Positions 1 through 10,470 of a stretch of DNA of 64,000 bases are shown in pieces. Source of the DNA: Fulvimarina sp039652615 (GTDB lineage: Bacteria > Pseudomonadota > Alphaproteobacteria > Rhizobiales > Rhizobiaceae). The stretch covers positions 1-64,000 of the forward strand of contig NZ_JBDJAC010000004.1 in assembly GCF_039652615.1 (NCBI RefSeq). The letters are read 5' to 3'. The position numbers were made by a program, and so were the translations under genes. Within the stretch, counting starts at the first letter, position 1. Every line of letters begins with the position of its first letter. Under the pieces are notes generated by a model. The model made no database searches. It was not told where the DNA came from and saw only the letters and a list, made by a program, of their open reading frames with translations.

Positions 1-54
1 GCCAGGTCCGCAAATACCAAGATCAAAAAATCTTCTTCTTCACAACAAACAAAC

Positions 55-83
55 AAAAGCCCCGGCCATAAACCGGGGCTTTT
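55..83. terminator. Rho-independent terminator, nearly symmetric
   Basis: The arms AAAAGCCCCGG (55-65) and CCGGGGCTTTT (73-83) are perfect complements around a 7-base loop. The A run on one side and T run on the other would let it work in both directions. The gene it terminates probably lies left of the window, because nothing recognisable begins within the next 600 bases. Confidence 0.85.
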
Positions 84-709
84 ACGCGTCTCAAAACCAC
101 AAAAAGAAGTGGCGGGAAAGCCGAGAAGGGTGGGATCCGCAAGATCCGTCATTCCACAGCGGCCGCAATCTCTTAGGTGGAGCAGCGCTTGCAATACGCT
201 CCACACCCTTCATGACCTCTCAAAAAGGAGCACGCCGAGGGAGATACGTGGCGTGAAAAGAGTAGGGGAGGACGAACGGTTGCCGCGGCGACGCAACGTG
301 TTGGCGTTATCTTCTGCGACGTTTGCGGTAGCCCATGGCGGAACGGACTGCTAACGTTTCGTGATGGTCTGCTCCAAGAGCGTCTGCTCCGCGCACGGAC
401 TATCGACATATTCAACGGATGCGGTGAGGGGAGAATTAAGGCTGTGCCCCCTGGTCCTGGGACAAACACGTTGTATGCCGCTGGATAGAGGCTTGGATCG
501 CGATGATCAAAAGCGTCAGCATACAGGGTGCATGGCATCCCTGTGCCGAGGCCATCTCGGGGGAGGCCAGGGGGACAGGCGGTTACTACCAGATTTCGCT
601 TCATCGCTTCCATTCAAAGAGAGACCAATCCTCGCCATGTGCGAGGCGCTTTCAAAGGCGGGCAACGCGCAATGTTCGCATGGAACGGCTTCGCATTCAC
701 CGACATCAT
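84..709. other. Gene-free stretch left of the IS element
   Basis: About 625 bases between the terminator and the left inverted repeat of the IS element. Several open frames of 60-146 codons exist on both strands, but none gives a protein I recognise. They overlap one another, are rich in Arg/Ser/Cys, and lack good ribosome binding sites. No tRNA or other structured RNA is evident. It may be a decayed accessory remnant. Confidence 0.5.
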
Positions 710-736
710 TGAACCGCGCCGGCTTTTCCGGAGGCT
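710..736 (+). repeat. Left terminal inverted repeat of IS3-type element
   Basis: Begins TGAACCGCGCCGGCTTTT and is the reverse complement of 1281-1307 except at one base (T for C at the 18th position). It lies 23 bases upstream of the orfA start codon, as expected for an IS3 left end. Confidence 0.85.
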
Positions 737-759
737 CCAACGCTTGAGAGAATGGAGCC

Positions 760-1086
760 ATGACGAAAAGATCATCCCCTTATAGTCCTGAATTCCGCGA
801 GCGCGCCGTTTGGATAGTTTTGGATCACCGTAGCGAGCACGGATCGCAGTGGGCGGCGATCCAGTCGGTTGGCTCGAAGATCGGTTGTTCGGGCGAGACG
901 CTTCGCAACTGGGTGCGCCAATCCGGGCGTGGCGACGGCCTGCTTGCTGGGCCGACGAGCGAGGAGAAGGAGGAGCTGGCTAAGCTTCGCCGTGATGTCC
1001 GCGAATTGCGTCAGGCGAAGGAGATCCTGCGCAAGGCGTCGGCGTATTTTGCCGAGGCGGAGCTCAACCGCCGGTTCAAGCCATGA
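760..1086 (+). CDS. IS3-family transposase OrfA
   Basis: A 108-residue basic protein of the IS3/IS911 OrfA type, the DNA-binding and multimerisation partner of the transposase. The helix-turn-helix spans about residues 8-52, with SPEFRERAV at its start and CSGETLRNWVRQ in the recognition region. A heptad-patterned coiled coil follows at about 68-95, including ELAKLRRDVRELRQAKEIL. The frame is intact and its stop codon overlaps the orfB start (ATGA at 1083-1086). Its partner is truncated, so this protein cannot transpose the element alone, though it could bind related ends. Confidence 0.9.
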   Translation: MTKRSSPYSPEFRERAVWIVLDHRSEHGSQWAAIQSVGSKIGCSGETLRNWVRQSGRGDGLLAGPTSEEKEELAKLRRDVRELRQAKEILRKASAYFAEAELNRRFKP

Positions 1087-1287
1087 AGGCCTTCATCGAA
1101 GACCATCGCAGCGTCTACGGGGTCGAGCCGATCTGCAGGGTTCTACCGATCGCTCCGTCGACCTATCGCGAGCACGCCGCCAAGAAGGCCGATCCCGATT
1201 GTCGATCCGATCGTGAGAAGAAAGACGAGAAAGTCAGCGTGGAAATCCGTCTTGTCTTCGACGAGAACTTCGGCGTTTATAGCCTCC
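1083..1287 (+). pseudogene. Truncated IS3-family transposase OrfB (N-terminal remnant)
   Basis: The frame opens with MKAFIEDHRSVYGVEPICRV, typical of the start of IS3-family OrfB, and continues into DENFGVY, which precedes the rve integrase domain. At that point family similarity ends and the codons run into the right inverted repeat. Open frame continues by chance to 1463 with unrelated residues. Normal OrfB is about 270-290 residues and carries a DDE triad; none of it remains. This looks like a clean internal deletion with its junction near 1280, not gradual decay. Confidence 0.85.
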
Positions 1288-1307
1288 GGGAAAGCCGGCG
1301 CGGTTCA
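1281..1307 (-). repeat. Right terminal inverted repeat of IS3-type element
   Basis: Read on the minus strand it begins TGAACCGCGCCGGCTTTC and matches the left repeat at 26 of 27 bases. It follows directly on the deletion point inside orfB. Confidence 0.85.
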
Positions 1308-1419
1308 CCATCTCCTCGCTTAACGGCGCTGTTGCAACCGTGCCGATCTGGCCTTCGCGTTACCCAGCTCGAACCACTCTCATTTTGCGAGCTTTGGCGA
1401 CAACGTGGATGTGCCAGCC

Positions 1420-1788
1420 TCAGTCGCTTTCGACTGTCTTCAGCTGCTTGTCGAAGACGTTGAGCACGGTGGGCAGATCGTGGCCCCGCTTCATGACCAT
1501 GCCGCCCGCGTTGACGACTTGGAAGGCGCCCTGTTTGCGCGCCAGCTTCGGTGTTTTCTCCACGCGGTAGATCGGCATCTCGCTGCTGCGCCGGAAAATC
1601 GAAAAGACGGCACGGTCTTTCAGCATGTCGATGGCGTAGTCTCGCCATTCGCCAGCGGCGACCATGCGGCCATAGACTTTTAGAATTTCCGAGAGTTCCT
1701 TCCGATCGAAGACTGTTTGGGCCTCCGAGCCTCTGTGCCCCGGAAAGGTGATGAGGTTGGATGCATCTGCGGCGCTCGATACGGTCAT
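1420..1788 (-). CDS. DUF2794 domain protein
   Basis: A 122-residue protein from the start chosen at 1788 (MTVSSAADASN). The longer upstream frame adds 40 residues unlike the family. Conserved DUF2794 features are visible: LITFPGHRG near residue 14, then VFDRKELSEIL, YGRMVAAGEWRDYAID, AVFSIFRRSSEMPIYR and a C-terminal RGHDL..VLNVFDK block. The family is common and nearly restricted to Alphaproteobacteria; its function is unknown to me. It is downstream of the DUF1223 gene and acnA in the same orientation, a conserved rhizobial order. The IS element sits 112 bases beyond its stop codon and does not interrupt it. Confidence 0.85.
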   Translation of the reverse strand: MTVSSAADASNLITFPGHRGSEAQTVFDRKELSEILKVYGRMVAAGEWRDYAIDMLKDRAVFSIFRRSSEMPIYRVEKTPKLARKQGAFQVVNAGGMVMKRGHDLPTVLNVFDKQLKTVESD

Positions 1789-1973
1789 TCGGGTCGAGTG
1801 TCCCCCTTGTCGATTCACCTGTGTCGCGGCCCCATGGAAGAACCCGAGTTCCAGGGGCTCATGCCGAACCATGACAGCATGGTGACACGGAAATAGGTGT
1901 GCCGACAAATGTTTTCAAAGTGGTCTCGACTACGAGGCATGTCTCTTGGCGAGAATTGAAGGCGAAGCAGGTA

Positions 1974-2861
1974 TCAGTTTCGGGCGCTCAGGTTAAGGCG
2001 TGTGGCGGCGAGAATCTGGCCCGGTTTACCAGTTTGCGACATCATCTGAATGAGAACTGCGCAGCCGTTTCTTCCATTGGCATTGGCAGTCAGCGTAGAG
2101 AGCGGCAGGCTGATTTTCATCGGCTCGCCCGACCATGCGCCCAGAATTTGCCAATCGCGAACGGGATTGGTGTCGACGATCGTCGTTCCGAGATTTTCGC
2201 CGCGCGTGATCTGGGTTTCTGAACGCTCGTCATAGGTCACGACGATCAGGACCGGAAGCGATCCGTCGTCGACCGGCTGCGCCATGCTGGCCTTGATCTT
2301 CAGATTGTCACCGACGACTCTGGCAGAAATGGATGCATCGCCGTCTCGATCAATTGGCGGTGTTGTCCGAAGAGCTTCGAGGATGGTTTGACTGTCGGCG
2401 CCGACGATCTGTTCGCTGCCGTCTATGATGATCTGAGGCGTGAAAAGGGTCGAGAGGTTGAAACTCTCCCCATAAGCCTCCTGCCTTGCCGTGTTTTCCG
2501 CGGAGCCGTAGGTGTCCTCCCAGCCGATATAATCCCAATAGTCGACATGATAGGCGAGTGCCAGCACATCGGGCCTGCCGGCAAGTTCGGCGAGCGCCGT
2601 CTCCGCTTTGAGACACGAGCTGCAGCCCTGGCTGGTGAAAAGTTCGACCACATGGGCAACGCTTACGCCCTCTTCGGACGGTGCCATCTCCTGGGCGTGG
2701 GGTGCGGTGGCCACGCTTATCGAAAGAACCAAGCCGAGAAGGACAACCGGTTTCAGGACAGCGCGGAGCGCCGTGAATGGCTCGCGGAACGAGGCCGATG
2801 AAAAACCGGAACTATGCAAAGCGATTGCCGAACCTTCTAGACTGGACCGCGATGATGGCAT
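1974..2861 (-). CDS. DUF1223 thioredoxin-like secreted protein
   Basis: A protein of up to 295 residues with an N-terminal hydrophobic segment (about 36-54, VLKPVVLLGLVLSISVATA) ending at APHAQ, consistent with a signal peptide and a periplasmic location. The mature part begins VVELFTSQGCSSC, a thioredoxin-fold start with a CxxC pair near residues 80-83. YHVDYWDYIGW and a TPQIIIDG block follow, both typical of DUF1223. A redox role is suggested by the fold, but no substrate is known. The 35 residues before the hydrophobic segment are unusual, so the true start may be internal. It lies between acnA and DUF2794 on the same strand. Confidence 0.85.
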   Translation of the reverse strand: MPSSRSSLEGSAIALHSSGFSSASFREPFTALRAVLKPVVLLGLVLSISVATAPHAQEMAPSEEGVSVAHVVELFTSQGCSSCLKAETALAELAGRPDVLALAYHVDYWDYIGWEDTYGSAENTARQEAYGESFNLSTLFTPQIIIDGSEQIVGADSQTILEALRTTPPIDRDGDASISARVVGDNLKIKASMAQPVDDGSLPVLIVVTYDERSETQITRGENLGTTIVDTNPVRDWQILGAWSGEPMKISLPLSTLTANANGRNGCAVLIQMMSQTGKPGQILAATRLNLSARN

Positions 2862-3064
2862 TCGGCCACCAGTGACCAGTTTTAAATAAGAAGCTGCACC
2901 GTGACAGGCCAGTCACTTGGGGGTGAGGAGGAAAACGATCGCGCGACATGAGCGTGATGAGGCACGTGGTCGGTGGTTACGCGGTCCCGGGAAGTATTGG
3001 ATGAATGTACCGGTTCGTCCGCTGCCCGACGGCAAACGGCTCTGAGATCGGTTTGCAGGACATG

Positions 3065-3101
3065 AAAAAGGCCGCCGGACCCGTAAGTCCGGCGGCCTTT
3101 T
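3065..3101 (-). terminator. Terminator of acnA
   Basis: A long hairpin with arms AAAAAGGCCGCCGGAC and GTCCGGCGGCCTTTT and a 6-base loop, lying 23 bases beyond the acnA stop. On the minus strand the stem is followed by a T run, giving a standard intrinsic terminator. The other side also ends in T residues, so it may also act on plus-strand transcripts. Confidence 0.85.
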
Positions 3102-3123
3102 ATGCGTTTGGCGGAGTACGGCC

Positions 3124-5889
<2,766 letters not shown>

Positions 5890-6335
5890 GGAGCGTTTCG
5901 TTCCTTTTCGAACCGAGACGACGGCCGAAGGGCGAACAACCTCAGCGCGGCGGAAAACGCGCGTCGAAGATGCGGGTGCGACCATTTCCGCTTTGTCCGC
6001 CCCGGGCACCCTCGGGAGATCAAGGTGCCTCAGTATCGGCTCTGATGAGGATTCATGCCGGCCGCTGGCATGGCTTGCACGATGCATCTAGCGCTGTTTG
6101 GAACAGCTATAAAGGGCGTATGCTGTTGTTGATGAAAATTTACGCTTGTTCGCAACGCGGCGCCGAAAGATGCCGGGAAAGGGGACGCCCCGTGACGTCG
6201 AGGCGAGAGCATGGTTTGAAGATTGCGCGGGACAGCTTACTCGTAGCGCAACTTCTTTCGTCTTTTGGTTGCCAGTTTGCACTTGAAGGGATTTAAAGGT
6301 TCTGCCAACACGAATGTGCAACTCAAGGGCGCGCG
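5890..6335. other. Divergent intergenic region acnA / regulator
   Basis: About 450 bases between two divergent genes, with no convincing coding frame. It holds the acnA ribosome binding site (AAGGA on the minus strand near 5900), an inverted repeat GCTGTT-TGG-AACAGC at 6093-6107 that could be an operator for acnA, and a promoter for the regulator at 6269-6297. Confidence 0.6.
6269..6297 (+). promoter_or_regulatory. Predicted sigma-70 promoter of the PhrR-like gene
   Basis: TTGCCA (6269-6274) and TTTAAA (6292-6297) are separated by 17 bases and match the consensus at 5/6 and 4/6. They lie 39 bases upstream of the start codon at 6336. This is pattern matching only. Confidence 0.5.
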
Positions 6336-6752
6336 ATGCCGGTGAACAAGAAGAAGCCTAACCCAATCGACACCCACGTCGGCTCTCGCGTTCGGCTTCG
6401 CCGCACCATGCTCAGCCTCAGTCAGGAGAAGCTCGGCGAGGCACTCGGAATTACCTTCCAGCAGGTCCAGAAATATGAAAAGGGCACGAACCGGATCGGT
6501 GCGAGCCGGTTGCAGCGTATTTCCGAGGTTCTGAAGGTTCCGGTCTCGTTTTTCTTCGAGGATGCGCCCGCGAGCAGCGAGCCTGTGACAGGAATGAGCG
6601 AGCCGCAGAGTGGCGACTACGTCGTCGATTTTCTGTCGACGTCCGAAGGGCTGCAGCTCAACAAGGCCTTTATCAAGATTGAAAATCCGAAAGTGAGGCG
6701 GCGCATCGTCGATCTCGTCCGTTGCCTTGCCGACGAGGAGAGCGGCGACTGA
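6336..6752 (+). CDS. XRE-family regulator, PhrR/PraR type
   Basis: A 138-residue DNA-binding protein. A Cro/CI helix-turn-helix spans residues 13-70, including GSRVRLRRTMLSLSQEKLG and GITFQQVQKYEKGTNRIGAS, followed by a SFFFEDAP boundary. The C-terminal 65 residues end with PKVRRRIVDLVRCLADEE, as in the SinR-like proteins of rhizobia. In Sinorhizobium the homologue phrR sits just upstream of metK, and the same order is present here (290 bases apart). Family members regulate quorum sensing, pH response or biofilm genes. The exact role here is not shown by sequence. Confidence 0.88.
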   Translation: MPVNKKKPNPIDTHVGSRVRLRRTMLSLSQEKLGEALGITFQQVQKYEKGTNRIGASRLQRISEVLKVPVSFFFEDAPASSEPVTGMSEPQSGDYVVDFLSTSEGLQLNKAFIKIENPKVRRRIVDLVRCLADEESGD

Positions 6753-7042
6753 AATTTCAGCGCCAATGTGAAAGAGAATGCGGACTCCCTATAACGCTCA
6801 AGTCAAGTTCGAAATCATCTCATTAGAAGTTAGAAGACGCAAAATTCATTGGCTTCCCCAGATGCCCCGATGAGATCGTGCGTGATGATTCTGCCCCTAT
6901 AGTTTTCCGCACCTCCCGACTCCTATCTTGACCTTCAGACTGCAATCGCTTCAAAGGCGTTGCAGAACGGTCGAAATCTGCTGCCGCTTGCCAGATCGCG
7001 AATGCGGCCGGTGTTGATTTTCAAAGACAGGAGTCGATTTGA

Positions 7043-8308
7043 ATGGCGCATGCCAATTACATCTTTACGAGCGAAAGCGTTTCGGAAGGCCATCCGGACA
7101 AGGTCTGCGACCGCATTTCCGATGAGATCGTTGATCTCATCTATCGCGAGGCGCGCAAGACGGATTCCGATCCGTGGTCCGTTCGCATTGCTTGTGAGAC
7201 TCTTGCGACGACGAACCGCGTCGTGATCGCCGGGGAGGTTCGTCTTCCCGACAGCCTGATGAAGGAAAACAAGGCCGGCGAGAAGGTGGTCAATGCTGGC
7301 CGCATCCGTTCGGCCGCGCGGCGCGCGATCCGTGACATCGGCTACGAGCAGGACGGTTTTCACTGGAAGACAGCGAAGATCGACGTGCTGCTCCATTCGC
7401 AGTCCGCAGATATCGCCCAGGGTGTCGATAAGTCCCACGAAACCCGCGACTCGGACGACGGGGGCGACCTGGCCGAAGGAGCCGGCGATCAGGGCATCAT
7501 GTTCGGGTATGCATGTCGTGAGACGCCGGATATGATGCCGGCGCCGATCTACTATTCGCACAAGATTCTGGAGTTGCTTTCGGCTGCCCGGAAGAAGGGC
7601 GAGGGAGACGTCGCCAGGCTCGGCCCTGACGCCAAGAGCCAGGTCTCCATCCGCTATGAGAACGACGAGCCGGTAGAGGTTACGTCGATCGTCCTCTCGA
7701 CCCAGCATATCGATCCGAGCTGGGACTCCGCCAAGGTCCGCGACGTTTGCGAGCCCTATATCCGGGAGGCGATGGGCGAGCTTCCGATCGCCGAAAACTG
7801 CATCTGGTACATCAATCCGACCGGCAAATTCGTGATCGGTGGCCCGGACGGCGACGCCGGGCTCACGGGCCGCAAGATCATCGTCGATACCTATGGCGGT
7901 GCAGCCCCTCATGGCGGCGGTGCCTTCTCGGGCAAGGATACCACCAAGGTCGACCGTTCGGCCGCCTACATGGCGCGCTACCTTGCCAAGAATGTTGTCG
8001 CGGCCAAGCTTGCCGACAAATGCACGATCCAGCTCGCCTATGCGATCGGTGTCGCCCAGCCGGTCTCGGTCTACGTCAACATGCACGGAACCGGCCATGA
8101 CGTGACCGAGGCGCAGGTTCAGGATGCGATCCGGGCAACCGTCGACCTGTCGCCGACGGGTATTCGCAGGCATCTCGACCTCAACAAGCCGATCTACGCA
8201 AAGACGGCGGCTTATGGCCACTTTGGCCGCAAGCCCGGTCGTGACGGATCCTTCTCCTGGGAGAAGACCGATCTCACTGCGAAGCTGAAGGCTGCGATCC
8301 TGCAGTAA
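7043..8308 (+). CDS. metK: S-adenosylmethionine synthetase
   Basis: Forms S-adenosylmethionine from ATP and methionine in the cytoplasm. At 421 residues it is typical of the alphaproteobacterial form, which is longer than the about 384-residue E. coli enzyme. Visible motifs are FTSESVSEGHPDKVCDRISD (residues 6-25, substrate and metal binding), GDQGIMFGYA, the P-loop-like GGAAPHGGGAFSGKD and the K/D-rich DLNKPIYAKTAAYGHFGR near the C-terminus. A GACAGGAG ribosome binding site precedes the ATG. I searched the 290-base leader for a SAM-responsive riboswitch and saw none. trmB follows 107 bases downstream. Confidence 0.97.
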   Translation: MAHANYIFTSESVSEGHPDKVCDRISDEIVDLIYREARKTDSDPWSVRIACETLATTNRVVIAGEVRLPDSLMKENKAGEKVVNAGRIRSAARRAIRDIGYEQDGFHWKTAKIDVLLHSQSADIAQGVDKSHETRDSDDGGDLAEGAGDQGIMFGYACRETPDMMPAPIYYSHKILELLSAARKKGEGDVARLGPDAKSQVSIRYENDEPVEVTSIVLSTQHIDPSWDSAKVRDVCEPYIREAMGELPIAENCIWYINPTGKFVIGGPDGDAGLTGRKIIVDTYGGAAPHGGGAFSGKDTTKVDRSAAYMARYLAKNVVAAKLADKCTIQLAYAIGVAQPVSVYVNMHGTGHDVTEAQVQDAIRATVDLSPTGIRRHLDLNKPIYAKTAAYGHFGRKPGRDGSFSWEKTDLTAKLKAAILQ

Positions 8309-8415
8309 AAATCGCTTGGATCTCTTGCCGCAGACCATGCGGATGACAAACAGGCGGGGTCGTGCCGAACGCACGGCTCCGTTTTGCGTTTTGATTTTTC
8401 TCCAGCACCGGCGCT

Positions 8416-9150
8416 ATGCCGAAGCCGATTCTGCTCATGACTGCTGACGCTTCCAACGACCATCCCACGCGCCATAGAGAGGCGTTTTTCGGACGCCTTA
8501 AGGGTCCGAAGCTGCGCGACCGCCAGCGCATGCTGATCGAGGACGCGCTTCCGACGCGCCGCGTCGACCTGTCGATGCCGGCCCCCGAAACGCTTGGCGA
8601 TCTCTTTGAAAAGGCGGTCGAGGGCGTCCGGCTGGAAATCGGTTTTGGCGGTGGGGAACATCTTTTTCACGAGACCGGTCGGTTTCCACAGACCGGCTTC
8701 ATCGGGGTCGAGCCCTTCGTCAACGGCATGGCCAAGCTGCTGGGCCGTCTCGACGAAAGCCCGCGCGATAATCTTCGCCTGTTTGACGACGATGCGGCGC
8801 TGCTTCTCGACTGGCTGCCGGAGCGCTCGCTTGCCGGGATCGATCTGTTCTACCCGGACCCGTGGCCGAAGAAGCGCCACTTCAAGCGCCGCTTCGTGAA
8901 CGGGAAGAATCTCGATCGCTTCGCCCGCGTCCTGAAGCCCGGCGGTCTTTTCCGTTTTGCTTCGGATATCGACACCTATGTGAACTGGACTCTTCTTCAC
9001 TGCCGCGATCACCCTGCCTTCCGATGGCAGGCGGAGGGGCCGGCGGACTGGCGTACTCCCTATGATGGCTGGCCCGGAACCCGCTACGAAGCGAAGGCCA
9101 AGCGGGAGGGGCGAACGCCAGCATACCTCACCTTCGTGCGCGCTTGGTAA
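8416..9150 (+). CDS. trmB: tRNA (guanine-N7-)-methyltransferase
   Basis: Methylates G46 of tRNAs using S-adenosylmethionine, so it sits logically beside metK. It has 244 residues, with the SAM-binding motif LEIGFGGGEHLFHE at about 77-90 and the signature DLFYPDPWPKKRHFKRRFV at about 146-164; a GTRYEAKAKREGRTPAY block ends the protein. An alternative start at 8437 (MTADASNDH) is possible; neither has a strong ribosome binding site. The metK-trmB order is conserved in rhizobia. Confidence 0.93.
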   Translation: MPKPILLMTADASNDHPTRHREAFFGRLKGPKLRDRQRMLIEDALPTRRVDLSMPAPETLGDLFEKAVEGVRLEIGFGGGEHLFHETGRFPQTGFIGVEPFVNGMAKLLGRLDESPRDNLRLFDDDAALLLDWLPERSLAGIDLFYPDPWPKKRHFKRRFVNGKNLDRFARVLKPGGLFRFASDIDTYVNWTLLHCRDHPAFRWQAEGPADWRTPYDGWPGTRYEAKAKREGRTPAYLTFVRAW

Positions 9151-9521
9151 CGCGACTTTCAGATGAGCGGAGCGAGTCGATCCGCCGTTTCCGGCATCCG
9201 CTTCAAGCTCCTGTCGATACGTTCTTGCCACCTGCGGCCGCGTCCGCGTGCATCGACAGAGACTTCGACAGATGTGACGCGATAACCGGAAAGGCAGAGG
9301 CTTAAGCAATCGGCTTGTCTTTTGCGGCGTCAAGCATGTTGGCTTGATCCGGTCGCTTTCGCGGGGCAATCAGGGAAGCCAGTATCGAGGTCGCTCTCTA
9401 TGTTCATATGAGCTTGCCTGTCAGTGTCGAAAGTACTCCCGCACGCGTCGCCCGAACGATGGTTTTTTGTCATCCTGGTGGATGGAACCCTGGGCCTTGT
9501 CCAGCGCACTCTCCATCGGAC

Positions 9522-9550
9522 TTGAACCTTTCGGGGATTCAGCGTATATC
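9522..9550 (+). promoter_or_regulatory. Predicted promoter of the rimP-nusA-infB operon
   Basis: TTGAAC (9522-9527) and TATATC (9545-9550) with an exact 17-base spacer; each matches consensus at 4/6. Transcription would begin near 9557, just before the hairpin at 9580, and would cover the whole leader of rimP. Confidence 0.45.
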
Positions 9551-9579
9551 GCTGTCATATTCTCTACGGTCGTTTCGTG

Positions 9580-9610
9580 AGAGTGGGTCCACCCGGTCCC
9601 GCTCTTTTTT
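9580..9610 (+). terminator. Terminator-like hairpin in the rimP leader (possible attenuator)
   Basis: AGAGTGGG (9580-9587) pairs with CCCGCTCT (9598-9605) with one G-U, directly followed by a T run. It lies between the predicted promoter and rimP, so it could attenuate the operon or end a short leader RNA. Alternatively it terminates weak transcription from trmB. Confidence 0.5.
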
Positions 9611-9713
9611 GTTTTAGGGACCTGCCGAAAGCCTTTTCGAGACGGACGAACGTTAGACAGTGATCAAGAGCCCCGTTCGTTTGGCGGGGTAGATATCAGC
9701 CACCGGAGCACCA

Positions 9714-10337
9714 TTGAGCGAACAAGTGACCGAACAGGAAAAACGCATCGTGACCGAGGACGGTCTGGAGGCGAAGATCGCCGCAATCGTCGAGCCGGCG
9801 ATCGTCGAGACGGGCTACCGCCTGGTTCGCGTGCGGGTTTCGGGCATGAACGGCAAGACCGTGCAGATCATGGCCGAGCGGCCGGACGGAACGATGGATG
9901 TCGAGGGCTGCGAAGAGGTCAGCCGCGCCATCTCCCCGGTTCTTGAAGCCGACGATCCGATCGATGGCGCCTATCATCTGGAATTGTCCTCGCCCGGCAT
10001 CGACCGGCCGCTGGTTCGCGTGTCCGATTTCGAGACCTGGGCCGGTTTTCTGATGAAGCTCGAGACATCGCGACTTGTGGCCGATCGCAAACGGTATCGC
10101 GGACGGATCCTGAAGGTCGAGAATGGCGCGATCACCATCGAGCGTGATCAGCCAGCCTACGGCGAGCCGGCCTCCGTGGACATTCCGCTCGATGCGATCG
10201 CCGACGCGCGGCTCGTTCTGACCGACGACCTCATCGAGGCGTCGCTGAAGGCCGACAAGGCTCGGCGCAAGGGGCGCGGCGCCACCGAGGAAAGCGACAA
10301 CGACAACGACGAGGACGCGGCGAGCCGCCCGCACTGA
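9714..10337 (+). CDS. rimP: Ribosome maturation factor RimP
   Basis: Assists maturation of the 30S ribosomal subunit. It has 207 residues, with the RimP N-terminal domain (VEPAIVETGYRLVRVRV, about 26-42), VEGCEEVSRAISPVLE and the signature YHLELSSPGIDRPL near residue 90. An acidic tail ends the protein. The start is TTG at 9714 with GGAG five bases upstream (9705-9708); no ATG fits as well. It heads the rimP-nusA-ylxR-infB operon, whose order is conserved across bacteria. Confidence 0.95.
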   Translation: MSEQVTEQEKRIVTEDGLEAKIAAIVEPAIVETGYRLVRVRVSGMNGKTVQIMAERPDGTMDVEGCEEVSRAISPVLEADDPIDGAYHLELSSPGIDRPLVRVSDFETWAGFLMKLETSRLVADRKRYRGRILKVENGAITIERDQPAYGEPASVDIPLDAIADARLVLTDDLIEASLKADKARRKGRGATEESDNDNDEDAASRPH

Positions 10338-10470
10338 TTCATCCGTCGTAGCGCGGAGGTTTTCCGACGTTGCGATGCAAGAGCCGGCAAGGCAGCCGGC
10401 ATGACGAACACTATTCGAGGTTGCGCCCGCGCTGTGACGCCGGCCCGATCCTGAACGGAGGACTGAAAAC

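Larger units (their letters stand above)
710..1307 (+). mobile_element. Internally deleted IS3-family insertion sequence
   Basis: A 598-bp element bounded by terminal inverted repeats: 27 bases at 710-736 and 1281-1307 match at 26 positions, both ends beginning TGAACCGCGCCGGCTTT. It encodes an intact OrfA (HTH and leucine-zipper protein) and only about the first 66 codons of OrfB, after which the sequence jumps straight into the right repeat. The DDE catalytic core is therefore deleted, while both ends survive. Full-length IS3 elements are usually 1.2-1.5 kb. No clear target duplication is seen: the left flank ends TCAT and the right flank begins CCAT. Such an element could be moved only by a transposase supplied in trans. 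Confidence 0.85.
9151..9713. other. Gene-free leader region of the rimP operon
   Basis: About 560 bases without a credible gene. Its downstream half holds a promoter-like pair (9522-9550), an intrinsic-terminator-like hairpin (9580-9610) and the GGAG ribosome binding site of rimP (9705-9708). The first half shows nothing I can interpret. Confidence 0.55.

Noticed and set aside
760..1310. IS3 element disrupting DUF2794
   Set aside because: The DUF2794 stop is 112 bases beyond the right inverted repeat, and the protein is complete.
6753..7042. Possible SAM-responsive riboswitch before metK
   Set aside because: No pseudoknot or conserved core of the SAM-II or SAM/SAH types could be found by eye in the leader.
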